A program made the position numbers and the translations under genes. Positions 29,725 through 38,161 of a DNA stretch of 39,384 bases are shown here, in pieces. The notes below the pieces were generated by a model. That model searched no databases. It had not been told where the DNA came from and saw only the letters and a program-made list of their open reading frames with translations. Numbering within the stretch: position 1 is the first letter of the stretch; each line of letters starts with the position of its first letter. The stretch is from Streptomyces benahoarensis. Lineage in GTDB: Bacteria; Actinomycetota; Actinomycetes; Streptomycetales; Streptomycetaceae. The stretch is taken from positions 1 through 39,384 of the forward strand of contig NZ_VKJP01000017.1 of the NCBI RefSeq assembly GCF_007280575.1, written 5' to 3'.

Positions 29725-29903
29725 GGCACGAGCGTACGCGGCGGGCCGCCGGGCGGATCCGGCGCGCCGGGCCCGGCCGCCGCGGGTCCCTAACTCCGCC
29801 GCGTGCGGGGTCGTCTGACGGCCTTCCGGGTGACGCGGGACACGGACGGACGGGCCGCCGGGCGCCGTTCGCCGGGGGCCGGGCGTGACGCGTGTCTCTT
29901 ACC

Positions 29904-29923
29904 TACCAAACGATCGCTCAGTA
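29904..29923. promoter_or_regulatory. TetR-type operator candidate in the fadB-like promoter
   Basis: A 20-bp imperfect inverted repeat centred on CGATCG (14 of 20 positions symmetric, outer arms TAC/GTA). The -10 box TAACGT (29928-29933) follows 4 bases later, so a bound repressor would cover the -35 to -10 spacer. TetR-family acyl-CoA regulators commonly bind CGATCG-centred palindromes. Confidence 0.45.
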
Positions 29924-29977
29924 CGGATAACGTCACCCTGACCGATTCTGGAACACACAGGGTGTGAGGGGACAGCA

Positions 29978-30826
29978 GTGGCAAAGAAGCTCGCCGTCAT
30001 CGGTGCCGGACTCATGGGATCCGGTATTGCGCAGGTCTCCGCCCAGGCGGGGTGGGACGTGGTGCTCCGCGATGTGACGGACGGGGCGCTGGCCCGCGGC
30101 AAGGGCGGTATCGAGGCGTCGTACGCGAAGTTCGTCGCCAAGGGGAAGCTGGACGCGGACGCCGCCGAGCAGGCGCTGGCCCGCATCACCACCACGACCG
30201 ATCTGGACGCGGTCGGCGACGCGGATGTCGTCGTCGAGGCGGTCTTCGAGAAGATCGAGGTCAAGCGGGAGATCTTCCAGGCGCTCGACAAGCTCGCCAA
30301 GGACGACGCGGTCCTCGCCTCCAACACCTCCGCGATCCCGATCACGAAGATCGCCGCGGCCACCTCCTGCCCGGAGCGGGTCGTCGGCACGCACTTCTTC
30401 TCGCCGGTGCCGATGATGCAGCTGTGCGAGCTGGTGCGCGGCTACAAGACCAGCGACGAAACCCTCGCCATCGCCCGCGAGTTCGCCGAGTCCGTCGGCA
30501 AGACCTGCATCGTCGTCAACCGTGACGTCGCCGGTTTCGTCACCACCCGGCTGATTTCCGCACTGGTCGTCGAGGCCGCCAAGCTCTACGAGTCGGGCGT
30601 GGCGAGCGCCGAGGACATCGACCTCGCGTGCAAGCTGGGCTTCGGTCACGCGATGGGCCCGCTGGCCACCGCCGACCTCACCGGCGTCGACATCCTGCTG
30701 CACGCCACCGACAACATCTACGCCGAGTCGCAGGACGAGAAGTTCGCGCCGCCGGAGATCATGCGGCGGATGGTCGACGCGGGCGACATCGGCCGTAAGA
30801 GCGGGCGCGGGTTCTACGCGCACTGA
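29978..30826 (+). CDS. 3-hydroxybutyryl-CoA dehydrogenase
   Basis: The enzyme interconverts 3-hydroxybutyryl-CoA and acetoacetyl-CoA with NAD(P), in butyryl-CoA or polyhydroxybutyrate/ethylmalonyl-CoA metabolism. The 282-residue protein has the Rossmann motif VIGAGLMGSGIAQ (residues 7-19), the SNTSAIPI segment, the catalytic histidine in GTHFFSPVPMMQLCE (His139) and the C-terminal dimer domain ending DIGRKSGRGFYAH. The start is GTG with GAGGGGA at 29966-29972. A TetR-type operator candidate sits in its promoter, suggesting induction by an acyl-CoA. Confidence 0.95.
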   Translation: MAKKLAVIGAGLMGSGIAQVSAQAGWDVVLRDVTDGALARGKGGIEASYAKFVAKGKLDADAAEQALARITTTTDLDAVGDADVVVEAVFEKIEVKREIFQALDKLAKDDAVLASNTSAIPITKIAAATSCPERVVGTHFFSPVPMMQLCELVRGYKTSDETLAIAREFAESVGKTCIVVNRDVAGFVTTRLISALVVEAAKLYESGVASAEDIDLACKLGFGHAMGPLATADLTGVDILLHATDNIYAESQDEKFAPPEIMRRMVDAGDIGRKSGRGFYAH

Positions 30827-30881
30827 ACGGCGGCGCGTCCTGGCATCCTGGAAGGCTCAGGAGGAGGCATGTCCACGGGCG

Positions 30882-30896
30882 CTGACGTGACGTCAG
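30882..30896. promoter_or_regulatory. 15-bp perfect palindrome upstream of the STAS gene
   Basis: CTGACGT, a central G, then ACGTCAG. It lies in the 204-base gap between the dehydrogenase and the STAS gene, 135 bases before the latter's start. A regulator is not recognised. Confidence 0.4.
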
Positions 30897-31030
30897 ATCG
30901 CGGACGGCGAAGTGGTCACCCCGTCGGGTGAATTCGGTATCGGTTCGCTCACGGGCGGCAACTTCGCCGTCGGAGAGGCAGTCAGTTCGGTAGACCTCCA
31001 GCACGGCACCACACCATTCGGGGAGCGCAT

Positions 31031-31354
31031 ATGCACATCAAGGGCGACCACGCCGAGCTGATCGTCGGGGGCCGCCTCGACGTCCGCAGCGCGGCGGACG
31101 CCCGTACGGCCCTGCACACCGCCGTCGACTCCGGATGCGGCGATCTCGTGCTGGATCTGACCGAGCTGGACTCCTGGGACGCCACGGGGCTCGGTGTGAT
31201 CATGGGGGCGCACCGCCGGGCGGGCCGGGTCAACCGCCGTCTCGTGCTGCGCGGGGTGCCGCCCCAGATGCAGCGGCTGCTGGTCGCCACCCGCCTGCAC
31301 CGCATTCTCGCCATCGAGGGCGGGCTCGCGGCGGAGACGCTGCCCCGGGTGTGA
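31031..31354 (+). CDS. STAS-domain protein (anti-sigma factor antagonist type)
   Basis: The 107 residues are a single STAS domain like SpoIIAA/RsbV. The phosphorylation loop reads DSWDATGLGVIMGAHRRAG, where Thr replaces the usual Ser of DSSGLG. Such proteins bind anti-sigma kinases to release sigma factors, and phosphorylation turns them off. GGGAG at 31021-31025 supports the ATG. No anti-sigma factor or sigma gene is adjacent, so its partner lies elsewhere; the ATPase that follows is on the same strand after 305 bases. Confidence 0.9.
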   Translation: MHIKGDHAELIVGGRLDVRSAADARTALHTAVDSGCGDLVLDLTELDSWDATGLGVIMGAHRRAGRVNRRLVLRGVPPQMQRLLVATRLHRILAIEGGLAAETLPRV

Positions 31355-31659
31355 GTCCCGGCGGGCCCGGGACGGCCGCGTTCCACGGCAGTCCCGGGCC
31401 GTTCACGTCCGTCGATTCCGCGGTCATACCGTCGGAACGGGTCGTTCCGGACATGTCAGGGCCCCGGCGGCGGGCCCGTACCATCCCGGGGCTAGGGTCA
31501 CCTCCGCGTCCGCGGCACCCGCGGCGGCTGACCCCGGCCCCGCCCGCACCGCGCGGCCGGGGGCCGGCCGGACCACACGACGACGGCGCGCACCCGGTCA
31601 CGAGGACGGGCCCGCGCGGCCGGGCGGAGCGAACAGAAGGGCATCTGGGGGCTGTGACC
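31355..31659 (+). promoter_or_regulatory. Gap (305 bp) before the membrane-anchored ATPase gene
   Basis: No gene is evident. GTCCCGG (31355-31361) with CCGGGAC (31367-31373) is a hairpin directly at the STAS stop. CGGAAC (31433-31438) with GTTCCG (31444-31449) is an inverted repeat overlapping GGAAC-N16-GTC (31434-31457), which resembles an ECF SigE-type promoter. TAGGGT (31493-31498) fits a housekeeping -10 box. GGGGG at 31647-31651 is the ribosome-binding site. Confidence 0.35.
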
Positions 31660-34101
31660 ATGGACCCGAACACCCGGCGGGGACCCGACGAGAGCGGTAT
31701 CCCGGCGGGCGGCGACGAACCCGGCGCACCGGCCTTCGGCGGGATGCAGACCGGCCCCGAAGAGCCCGTCCGCACCGTCCGCCTCGTCGCCGGACGCTAC
31801 CTCGTCACCGTCAACCCCCTCGACGGCAGCGAGATGGAACCCTGCCCGCCCGGGGAACGCCCCGCCGACCCCGACCGGCGCGACGCCGAGGAGCGCGCCG
31901 AGGCCGCCCGCGCGGCGGCGCCCCCGGTGCCACCCGGCGCGCCCGTCCACGCCTCCCGCACCGCCACGCTGGAGGAGCGCGGCGAGGAGACCGAGCGGCT
32001 GGTGCGCCTGCTGACCCGCGGCCGTTCGGTACGGCTCACCGGGCCGTCCGGCGCGGGCCGCACCCGCCTCCTCGACGCCGTCGCCACCGCCTGCACCGGG
32101 ATCGCCCCCGACGGCGTCGTCCGCCTCTCCGGCTACCACCGCACCCCCGCCGACCTGCTGTACGCGCTCCTCGCCGCCGTCCACCGCGCACCGCAGCACC
32201 GGCCGGACCGCGAGGAGCTGCCGCGGCTGCTCGCCGGGATCGGCGCGATCGTCGTCCTCGACGACCTGGAGTTCGGCGGCCGGGCCCTGGACGAACTGCT
32301 CGACGCCACCCCCGAGTGCGCCTTCCTCTTCTCCGCCACCCCCGACGTCGCGGCGCCCAGCCCCGGCTGCCCCGTCGAGGAGGTCTTCCTCGGCGGCATC
32401 GGCCGCGCCGCCGGTCTGCGGCTCCTGGAGCGCGCCGTGCAGCGGCCGCTGGCCGACGAGGAGACCGCCTGGGCCGCCGACCTGTGGTTCGAGTCCGAGG
32501 GGCTGCCGCTGCGCTTCGTCCAGGCGGCGGCGCTGCTGCGGCTGCGCGACCGGCCCGGCGGCGCCCCCGTCGACGGCCCCGGCCTCTTCGCGCCCGCCTC
32601 CGCGGGCGTCCCCGGGCAGCCCCACGCCCCGCTGCCCTCCGCCGCCGACACCGCGGCGCCCGCGCCGGTGATCGCCGGACGGCTGGGCCCGGCCGCCCAG
32701 GAGACGCTGCGCTTCGCGGTGGCGCTCGGCGGCGAACTCCCGCACCAGGCCCACCTCCCCGCCCTCACCCAGGACGCCCACGCCGACGCCGCCCTCGGCG
32801 ACCTCCTCGGCTGCGGGCTGATCACCCCGGCGGGCGGCCACTACCGGCTCGCCGCCACCGTCCGGGACCAGCTGGCCGCCGCCGGATACGCCGACGGCGC
32901 GACCGCCCGGGCGCACACCGCGGCCCAGCACTACGCCTGGTGGGCCGGGCACCCCTCGGTCACCCCGGAGCGCGCCGCGGCCGAGGCGGACGCCGTGCTC
33001 GCCGCGATGGCCGCGCTCACCGCGGGCCGGGAGAGCGGCCACGCCAGCGCCGCCGTGCTGCTGGCCCGTACCGCCGCTCCGGCGTTCGCCGCCGGGCTGC
33101 ACTGGAGCGCCTGGGAACGCGCTCTGCGCCACGGCCAGGAGGCCGCGCGGCTGGCCGGTGAGGTCGCCGAGGAAGCCTATTTCCACCATGAGTTGGGCGT
33201 CCTGGCGCTCTGCGGCGACAGCCTCGACCGGGCGCGCGCCGAACTGGAGGCGTCCATCGGGCTGCGCGGGGTGCTCTCCGACCGCAGCGGCGCGGTGGCC
33301 GGCCGCCGCGCCCTCGCCCTCGTCGCCGACCGGGAGCGGCAGAGCGCCGAGGGCACCGGCTCCCCGCCGCCGCCCGCGCCCGGCGCCGCCATGCCGCCCG
33401 CGGCGGCGGCGCCGTCCACCGGGCCGCGCCAGGCCGCCTCCGGCCCGAAGACGCCGGTGGCCGGGACGCCGGTCGTCACCTCCCGCCCCGCGCCCGCCGG
33501 GAAGAAGGGCGACGAGACCGCCGTCCAACCGGCCCTCGCGGCCCGGAAATCCGCCACCACGCGCCGCAATCTCACCGCGGCGGGCGCGGGCGTGCTGCTC
33601 GCCGCAGTGCTCGGCACCGTCGTCACGCTCGGCGCGACCTCGGGCGGCGACGACAACCGCCCCGGCGGCCGCACCACCCTGGAACAGCCCACCGAACCGG
33701 ACGACGCGGAGCCGACGACGCCCGGGGACACCTGGTCCCCGCAGGTGCCGCCGCCCGCCACCGCCGCCTCGGCCACGCCGTCGCAGGAGGCGGAGAGCCC
33801 GTCCCCGTCGACGGATGCGCCCACCACGGCCTCGGCCACCGGCTCCCCGACGCCGACGGACCCGTCGACCGGCCCGACCCGGCCCACCGGCCACCCCACC
33901 GAGCCGACGAGCCGCCCGACCCGGCCCACGCACCGGCCGACCGAGCCGACGCCCACCGGCGACCCGACGGACGAGCCGACGACGCCGGACCCGACCGACC
34001 CCACCGGCAAGCCGACCGGCCAGAGCCCGTCCGCCTCCGACCCGCAGACCCACGGCACCGCCGCCCGCACGGCCACGCTGTCGGGCACCCCGACGGCCTG
34101 A
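31660..34101 (+). CDS. Membrane-anchored P-loop ATPase with Pro/Thr-rich tail
   Basis: The 813-residue protein combines three parts. First, a cytoplasmic P-loop NTPase of STAND/AAA style: Walker A GPSGAGRT (128-135), Walker B AIVVLDDLEF (about 196-205), a sensor-like FLFSATPDV, then a winged-helix-like segment (DLLGCGLITPAGGHYRLAATVRDQL) and helical repeats. Second, one membrane helix near residues 640-662 (TAAGAGVLLAAVLGTVVTLGA). Third, about 150 residues of Pro/Thr/Ser-rich low-complexity tail predicted outside the cell. The upstream frame to 31135 is spurious; ATG at 31660 fits GGGGG 8 bases upstream. No catalytic effector domain is seen. A signalling role with wall contact is inference. 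GC3 is very high throughout, so I believe the frame. Confidence 0.8.
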   Translation: MDPNTRRGPDESGIPAGGDEPGAPAFGGMQTGPEEPVRTVRLVAGRYLVTVNPLDGSEMEPCPPGERPADPDRRDAEERAEAARAAAPPVPPGAPVHASRTATLEERGEETERLVRLLTRGRSVRLTGPSGAGRTRLLDAVATACTGIAPDGVVRLSGYHRTPADLLYALLAAVHRAPQHRPDREELPRLLAGIGAIVVLDDLEFGGRALDELLDATPECAFLFSATPDVAAPSPGCPVEEVFLGGIGRAAGLRLLERAVQRPLADEETAWAADLWFESEGLPLRFVQAAALLRLRDRPGGAPVDGPGLFAPASAGVPGQPHAPLPSAADTAAPAPVIAGRLGPAAQETLRFAVALGGELPHQAHLPALTQDAHADAALGDLLGCGLITPAGGHYRLAATVRDQLAAAGYADGATARAHTAAQHYAWWAGHPSVTPERAAAEADAVLAAMAALTAGRESGHASAAVLLARTAAPAFAAGLHWSAWERALRHGQEAARLAGEVAEEAYFHHELGVLALCGDSLDRARAELEASIGLRGVLSDRSGAVAGRRALALVADRERQSAEGTGSPPPPAPGAAMPPAAAAPSTGPRQAASGPKTPVAGTPVVTSRPAPAGKKGDETAVQPALAARKSATTRRNLTAAGAGVLLAAVLGTVVTLGATSGGDDNRPGGRTTLEQPTEPDDAEPTTPGDTWSPQVPPPATAASATPSQEAESPSPSTDAPTTASATGSPTPTDPSTGPTRPTGHPTEPTSRPTRPTHRPTEPTPTGDPTDEPTTPDPTDPTGKPTGQSPSASDPQTHGTAARTATLSGTPTA

Positions 34102-34118
34102 CGGCGCGGCGGCGGCTC

Positions 34119-34228
34119 CGGCCCGTACGGGCGCTCCCGTACGGGCCGTGCGACGCCCGTACGGAAACGCGCAACGGCCCGGTACGGATCCGGCCGCCCT
34201 GGGGGCAGCCGGGCGCGTACCGGGCCGT
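34119..34228. terminator. Two tandem bidirectional hairpin terminators
   Basis: First: CGGCCCGTACGGG (34119-34131) pairs with CCCGTACGGGCCG (34136-34148), loop CGCT. Second: ACGGCCCGGTACG (34174-34186) pairs with CGTACCGGGCCGT (34216-34228) with an inner CCGGC/GCCGG. Both stems are 13 bp and perfect, between convergent genes. The 10-mer palindrome CCCGTACGGG occurs in both arms of the first. Confidence 0.85.
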
Positions 34229-34254
34229 CGTACGGGACCGGAGGGTCGCCGGGG

Positions 34255-34917
34255 TCAGAAGAGGCGGAGCTTGTCGTCCTCGATACCGCGCAGACCGTCG
34301 TAGTCGAGCACCACACAGCCGATCTTGCGGTCGGTGGCCAGCACCCGGGCCTGCGGCTTGATCTCCTGGGCGGCGAAGATGCCCTTCACCGGCGCCAGGT
34401 GCGGGTCGCGGTTGAGGAGTTCGAGATAGCGGGTGAGCTGCTCCACACCGTCGATCTCGCCACGCCGCTTGATCTCCACGGCCACGGTCTGACCGTCGGC
34501 GTCACGGCACAGGATGTCCACCGGGCCGATGGCGGTGGGGTATTCGCGCCGAATCAGCGAATAGCCCTCGCCAAGGGTTTCGATGCGGTCGGCGAGCAGC
34601 TCCTGGAGATGGGCCTCCACGCCGTCCTTGATCAGACCGGGGTCGACGCCCAGTTCGTGCGAGGAGTCGTGCAGGACCTCCTCAAGGGTGATGATGAGCT
34701 TCTCGCCGCCCTTGTTCTCCACCGTCCAGACCTGGCCGTCGCCCTCCTTGAGGGTGCACGGCGGCGACATCCAGTTGAGGGGCTTGTAGGCGCGGTCGTC
34801 CGCGTGGACGGAGACCGAACCGTCCGCCTTCACCAGGATGAGGCGGGGGGCGGAGGGCAGATGGGCGGTGAGCCGGCCCGCGTAGTCCACGGAGCAGCGG
34901 GCGATGACGAGACGCAT
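34255..34917 (-). CDS. nucS: Mismatch-repair endonuclease NucS (EndoMS)
   Basis: NucS cleaves DNA at mismatches and replaces MutS/MutL in most actinobacteria. The 220-residue protein has an N-terminal dimerisation and ssDNA-binding domain and a C-terminal RecB-like nuclease domain with Asp134 in GPVDILC and Glu148-x-Lys150 in VAVEIKRR. The last residues DKLRLF match the beta-clamp-binding motif described for actinobacterial NucS, which couples repair to replication. The gene is convergent with the membrane-anchored ATPase. Confidence 0.95.
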   Translation of the reverse strand: MRLVIARCSVDYAGRLTAHLPSAPRLILVKADGSVSVHADDRAYKPLNWMSPPCTLKEGDGQVWTVENKGGEKLIITLEEVLHDSSHELGVDPGLIKDGVEAHLQELLADRIETLGEGYSLIRREYPTAIGPVDILCRDADGQTVAVEIKRRGEIDGVEQLTRYLELLNRDPHLAPVKGIFAAQEIKPQARVLATDRKIGCVVLDYDGLRGIEDDKLRLF

Positions 34918-35061
34918 GGGGCGTCACGCTACTCGACCGGAGGCCACCCGCGCGATTCGCCCCGGAGACGCGGACGTTTCCGGGGGAAACCCCCGCACCT
35001 CCGGCGGCGGCCCTTGGCTGGTTGTCTGTGCAATCTTCTGGTGCCGGGCTCTTGCGCGGCC

Positions 35062-35067
35062 TACCGT
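35062..35067 (+). promoter_or_regulatory. -10 box for the SCO5389-like gene
   Basis: TACCGT fits TANNNT, 99 bases before the start codon, in the divergent gap shared with nucS. No convincing -35. Confidence 0.3.
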
Positions 35068-35166
35068 TGATGCGGGGGGTCGTGAGGCAGACACGCTCCG
35101 TCGCGATGCCCCATATCCCGTTCCGTGAGGCCCCCCGTTCCGGCGGGGCCGCGAGAGGAGAACCTC

Positions 35167-35559
35167 ATGTCGCTCGACGTCTCACCGGCCCTCCTCGAAC
35201 AGGCCGAGCGAGGCGAGGTCGACGAAGCCGCATTTGTCGACTGCGTCCGCACCTCCCTGCCCTACGCATGGGGAATGATCAGCTCGCTGGTGGACCGGCT
35301 GAAGGCGGACGGCGGGGAGTTCGCCGACAATCTGACGCCGCCGCCGGACGAGCAGGCGCGCGGTCAGTTGCTGCGTGCGCTGGCGAGCGATGCGATCCGC
35401 GGATCGCTGGAACGTCACTTCGGTGTACGTCTCGCCTTCCAGAACTGCCATCGCGTCGCGGTTTTCCCCCTCGACCCGGCGGTCGACGACCGCCTGGCCC
35501 GCTTCACCTCCATCCGCGGCCAGTTGCTGAACCAGTCGCCCGTACTCCGCGACTGCTGA
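35167..35559 (+). CDS. SCO5389-family conserved protein of unknown function
   Basis: The 130 residues closely resemble, from memory, a small protein conserved throughout Streptomyces and named for S. coelicolor SCO5389. It has no membrane segment and no catalytic motif. Conserved-looking parts are LEQAERGEVDEAAFVDCVRTSLPYAW, PPPDEQARGQLLRALASDAIRG and FGVRLAFQNCHRVAVFPL. It contains three cysteines (Cys at the D-C-V segment, N-C-H and the final residue). GAGAGGAG at 35152-35159 supports ATG at 35167; the frame opens at 35125. Function unknown. Confidence 0.9.
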   Translation: MSLDVSPALLEQAERGEVDEAAFVDCVRTSLPYAWGMISSLVDRLKADGGEFADNLTPPPDEQARGQLLRALASDAIRGSLERHFGVRLAFQNCHRVAVFPLDPAVDDRLARFTSIRGQLLNQSPVLRDC

Positions 35560-35565
35560 CCGCTT

Positions 35566-35707
35566 CCGCTGCCGCCGCGCACCCTTTCCACGCGCCCTTC
35601 CGGCGCCTTGCACACGGGTGTGCGCGGCAGCGGCACCGACCGGACCGCTGACCACACCGACGTACCGCGCGGCACCGTACGCCCCGTCCGGCGGACGGGG
35701 CGTACGG
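35566..35707. terminator. Convergent terminators before the LLM oxidoreductase stop
   Basis: CCGTACGCCCCGTCC (35675-35689) pairs perfectly over 15 bp with GGACGGGGCGTACGG (35693-35707), loop GGC. A longer-range stem CCGCTGCCGC (35566-35575) with GCGGCAGCGG (35624-35633) lies upstream. Together they fill the gap between two converging genes. Confidence 0.8.
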
Positions 35708-35711
35708 CCGG

Positions 35712-36761
35712 TCACCCCAACTGCGGTGTGACGTCCCCGCCGAGGCGGCGGACGTTCTCCTCGGTGGCCGCCAGATCACCCGAACCCTCGACGAGCAGCG
35801 CATGGGTGGTGATGCCCGTACGCTCCGCCGTCGCCGCCAGCTTGTCCGCGCACTGCCGCGGCGTCCCGACGGGATGCAGCGCGCACAGCTTCTCCGTGTA
35901 CGCGACCGGGTCCCGCATGGCGCGGACCCGGCCGTCGACGGTGACATGCGCGCCCAGCCCCTGGCGCAGCCAGCCGGGCATCGCCTTCGTCAGCGTCTCG
36001 ACCGCGTCCCGCCGGTCGTCGGCGATCTGTACCACACCGGCCGAGACATGGCGGGCGGCCGCGATCTCGTCGCCGCCCCGCCCCGCCTCCCGCGCCGCGG
36101 TCCGCCACAACGCCACCATCTCGGCCTTCTCGTCGTCCGCGCAGTGCATGCCCAGCAGCATCGGCAGCCCGCGCGCGGCCGCCAGCCGCACCGACGCGGG
36201 GGAGGTGCACGCCACCAGCACCCCGGGGCCCGGCAGTTCCGCGTCCGGGGCGTCGGGCGGCGCCAGCGCCTGCGCGGGGCGCGGCACCACCGCCACCTCC
36301 CGGAACGCGTACCGCTCGCCCGCCGCACCGACCCGCGGTTCGCGCAGCCAGCGCAGCAGCAGATCGAGCGCCTCCGGGAAGCCCCGCTCGTACGCGGCGA
36401 GACCGGCGCCGAAGACCTCCAGATCGACCCAGGGGCCGCCGCGGCCGACGCCGAGGGTGAAGCGGCCGCCGGAGGTGAGGTGCAGCAGCGCCGCCTGCTC
36501 ACCCAGCGCCACCGGATGCTGGGTCGGCAGCACGCTGACCGCGGTGCCGATGCCGATCCGTTCCGTCCGGCCCAGCAACAGGGCGGCGAGCGTCACCGCC
36601 GACGGGCAGACGCCGTACGGCACGAAGTGGTGCTCCGCCAGCCATACGTCATCGAGCCCCGACCGCTCCGCGACCTCCGCGCAGCGGACCGCTCTGTACA
36701 GCGCTTCCCCCTGTCCCTGGCCCGGGAATTGAGCGGCCAGGACGAAAGCCCCAACGCGCAT
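35712..36761 (-). CDS. LLM-class flavin-dependent oxidoreductase
   Basis: The 349 residues form a luciferase-like monooxygenase barrel: MRVGAFVLAAQFPGQ, RCAEVAERSGLDDVWLAEHHF, TAVSVLPTQHPVALGEQ, RFTLGVGRGGPW and the C-terminal TPRQCADKLAATAERTGITTHALL. It should use FMN or F420; the fold is shared, and I cannot tell which. Substrate unknown. ATG at 36761 has GAGGAGG upstream on the minus strand; the frame continues to 36800 without homology. It is divergent from the small zinc-finger gene. Confidence 0.9.
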   Translation of the reverse strand: MRVGAFVLAAQFPGQGQGEALYRAVRCAEVAERSGLDDVWLAEHHFVPYGVCPSAVTLAALLLGRTERIGIGTAVSVLPTQHPVALGEQAALLHLTSGGRFTLGVGRGGPWVDLEVFGAGLAAYERGFPEALDLLLRWLREPRVGAAGERYAFREVAVVPRPAQALAPPDAPDAELPGPGVLVACTSPASVRLAAARGLPMLLGMHCADDEKAEMVALWRTAAREAGRGGDEIAAARHVSAGVVQIADDRRDAVETLTKAMPGWLRQGLGAHVTVDGRVRAMRDPVAYTEKLCALHPVGTPRQCADKLAATAERTGITTHALLVEGSGDLAATEENVRRLGGDVTPQLG

Positions 36762-36904
36762 CGCTCTCTGCCTCCTCGCAGCCGACGCGGCTTTCCCCAC
36801 TCAGGCAATAACGGCTGACACGTGCCGAAGGCACGGTCCGGCGCACGGTTCTGCGGATGATCGCAGGAACGCACCGGGCCTGCCGCGCCCGCCTGTCCGG
36901 CGCG

Positions 36905-36910
36905 TACGCT
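36905..36910 (+). promoter_or_regulatory. -10 box for the small zinc-finger gene
   Basis: TACGCT fits TANNNT, 41 bases before the GTG at 36951. The same hexamer precedes nrtL. Confidence 0.35.
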
Positions 36911-36950
36911 GGTGACGGCCCGTGACCCCGCAGATCTCCCGAGGTGCCCT

Positions 36951-37268
36951 GTGTCTCCGCGTCGAAACCGCCAGCATGGCGGTGCGAAGCCCGCCGAACG
37001 CGCAGAGGGGGACCGCTACGGTCTGGAACAGACCGCGGAGTGGCGCGGGGAGGAGTGGGTCGTCCGGCACGTCGGCGGTGGCGGCGCCGCCAAGCACTAC
37101 CGCTGCCCCGGCTGCGACCAGGAGATCCCGCCGGGCATCCCGCACGTCGTGGCCTGGCCGCAGCTCGGCGACGTCGACGACCGCCGCCACTGGCACAAGG
37201 CGTGCTGGAACGCCCGGGACCGCCGCAGCGCCCGGCTCCAGCGATCGCGGAACGCGCCGCGGTACTAG
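36951..37268 (+). CDS. Small CxxC/HxHxxC zinc-finger-like protein
   Basis: The 105 residues have a basic N-terminus (MSPRRNR) and a probable zinc site: Cys52 and Cys55 in YRCPGCDQ, with His80, His82 and Cys85 in RHWHKACW. The end (RSARLQRSRNAPRY) is basic. Streptomyces homologues are often labelled ATP/GTP-binding proteins, but no P-loop is seen here. GTG at 36951 has GAGG at 36941-36944. A nucleic-acid-related role is a guess. It is convergent with the GNAT gene and overlaps its stop by a few bases. Confidence 0.8.
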   Translation: MSPRRNRQHGGAKPAERAEGDRYGLEQTAEWRGEEWVVRHVGGGGAAKHYRCPGCDQEIPPGIPHVVAWPQLGDVDDRRHWHKACWNARDRRSARLQRSRNAPRY

Positions 37269-38046
37269 CCCGGCACTTGGGCCGTGCCTTCCCGGTCCGC
37301 CGCCTCCCGCAGCCACCACAGCCAGCCCAGCGGGGTGAGCCGCAGGCGGCGGGCGACCGACCGGGAGGCGTGGTTGTCGGCGGTGGTGCTGTAGAAGAGC
37401 GCCTCCTTGCCGTGGCGGGCGCGCCGGGACCAGGCGGCCACGACGGCCGGGGCGAGGCCCCTGCCGCGGAAGTCGGCGCGGGTCCAGATGCCGGCCTCCG
37501 CGGTGGTGGCGCCCGCGGCGGGGGTGTGGCAGATCGACACGGGCTGCCCGTCGTGCACCGCCATCGCCCACGCGCCCGCGCCGCCGCCGATCAGCTCGGC
37601 CCACTCGCCGGGCTGCCAGTTGCCGGGCCGGATCAGCTCACGCGCCGCGGTGCGGCCCTCGTCGGAGGAGACGAGGACGGGCAGCGGCGCCGGGCCCGGG
37701 TCCGGGAGCGGCGTGGGGAAGACGAAGCAGGGGCCGCCCTCCAGGGAGGCGGCCCGGTCGCCCAGGGACGCGGCGAGCCGCACGAGCGGGTCGGGGCGCG
37801 GCCGGGCGCGTACGGCTGGTCCGTGTCGTCGAGGGCGTCCAGATGCGCGAGGGCGGGGCCGAGCGCCGCCAGGCGGGCCCGGGACGACCAGGCCCGGAGC
37901 GCCAGCACGGAGCGGTTCCGTACGCGGGCGGGCGGGCCGCCGGGGGAGCGTTCGAGGCCGTGGACCGCGTCGACCTCCAGGGCCAGCAGCCGTTCCTCGT
38001 CGTGGATCACGCCCGCGAGGGTAGTGGTGCGGCCGTCGGACGTCAT
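37265..38046 (-). pseudogene. GNAT-family acetyltransferase with a frameshift
   Basis: Two frames together make one GNAT protein of about 260 residues. The start, MTSDGRTTTLAGVIHDEERLL to DDTDQPYAPGRAPT, is read from 38046. The rest, VRLAASLGDRAASLEGGPCF onward, lies in another frame, with the acetyl-CoA loop TRADFRGRGLAPAVV and TADNHASRSVARRLRLTPLGW. Adding one C to the C4 run (minus strand; GGGG at 37793-37796 on plus) restores one frame. This may be a real inactivation or a homopolymer sequencing error. The C-terminal fragment alone could begin at GTG 37783 and still hold the GNAT core. Substrate unknown. Confidence 0.75.
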
Positions 38047-38087
38047 CGGGTATTCCGCGGGGTGCGCACCGCGTACGGGAACGGCGA

Positions 38088-38137
38088 AGGGCGTGCCCGC
38101 CGGTCCCGCGCCGAGGCGGAACGGGCGGGCACGCCCT
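38088..38137 (-). terminator. Hairpin terminator of the ABC permease gene
   Basis: AGGGCGTGCCCGCC (38088-38101) pairs perfectly over 14 bp with GGCGGGCACGCCCT (38124-38137). The loop of 22 bases can itself fold. It lies 24 bases downstream of the permease stop on the minus strand. Confidence 0.8.
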
Positions 38138-38161
38138 GGTGTCCTCCGGGGAGGAGCCGTC

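Noticed and set aside
30869..30925. 18-codon open frame after GAGGAGG
   Set aside because: The Shine-Dalgarno sequence ends one base before the ATG, too close to work, and the peptide has no recognised features.
31498..34053. 851-codon minus-strand frame opposite the ATPase gene
   Set aside because: Gly/Arg/Ala-rich with no recognisable motif; the plus-strand frame has P-loop motifs and a credible membrane helix.
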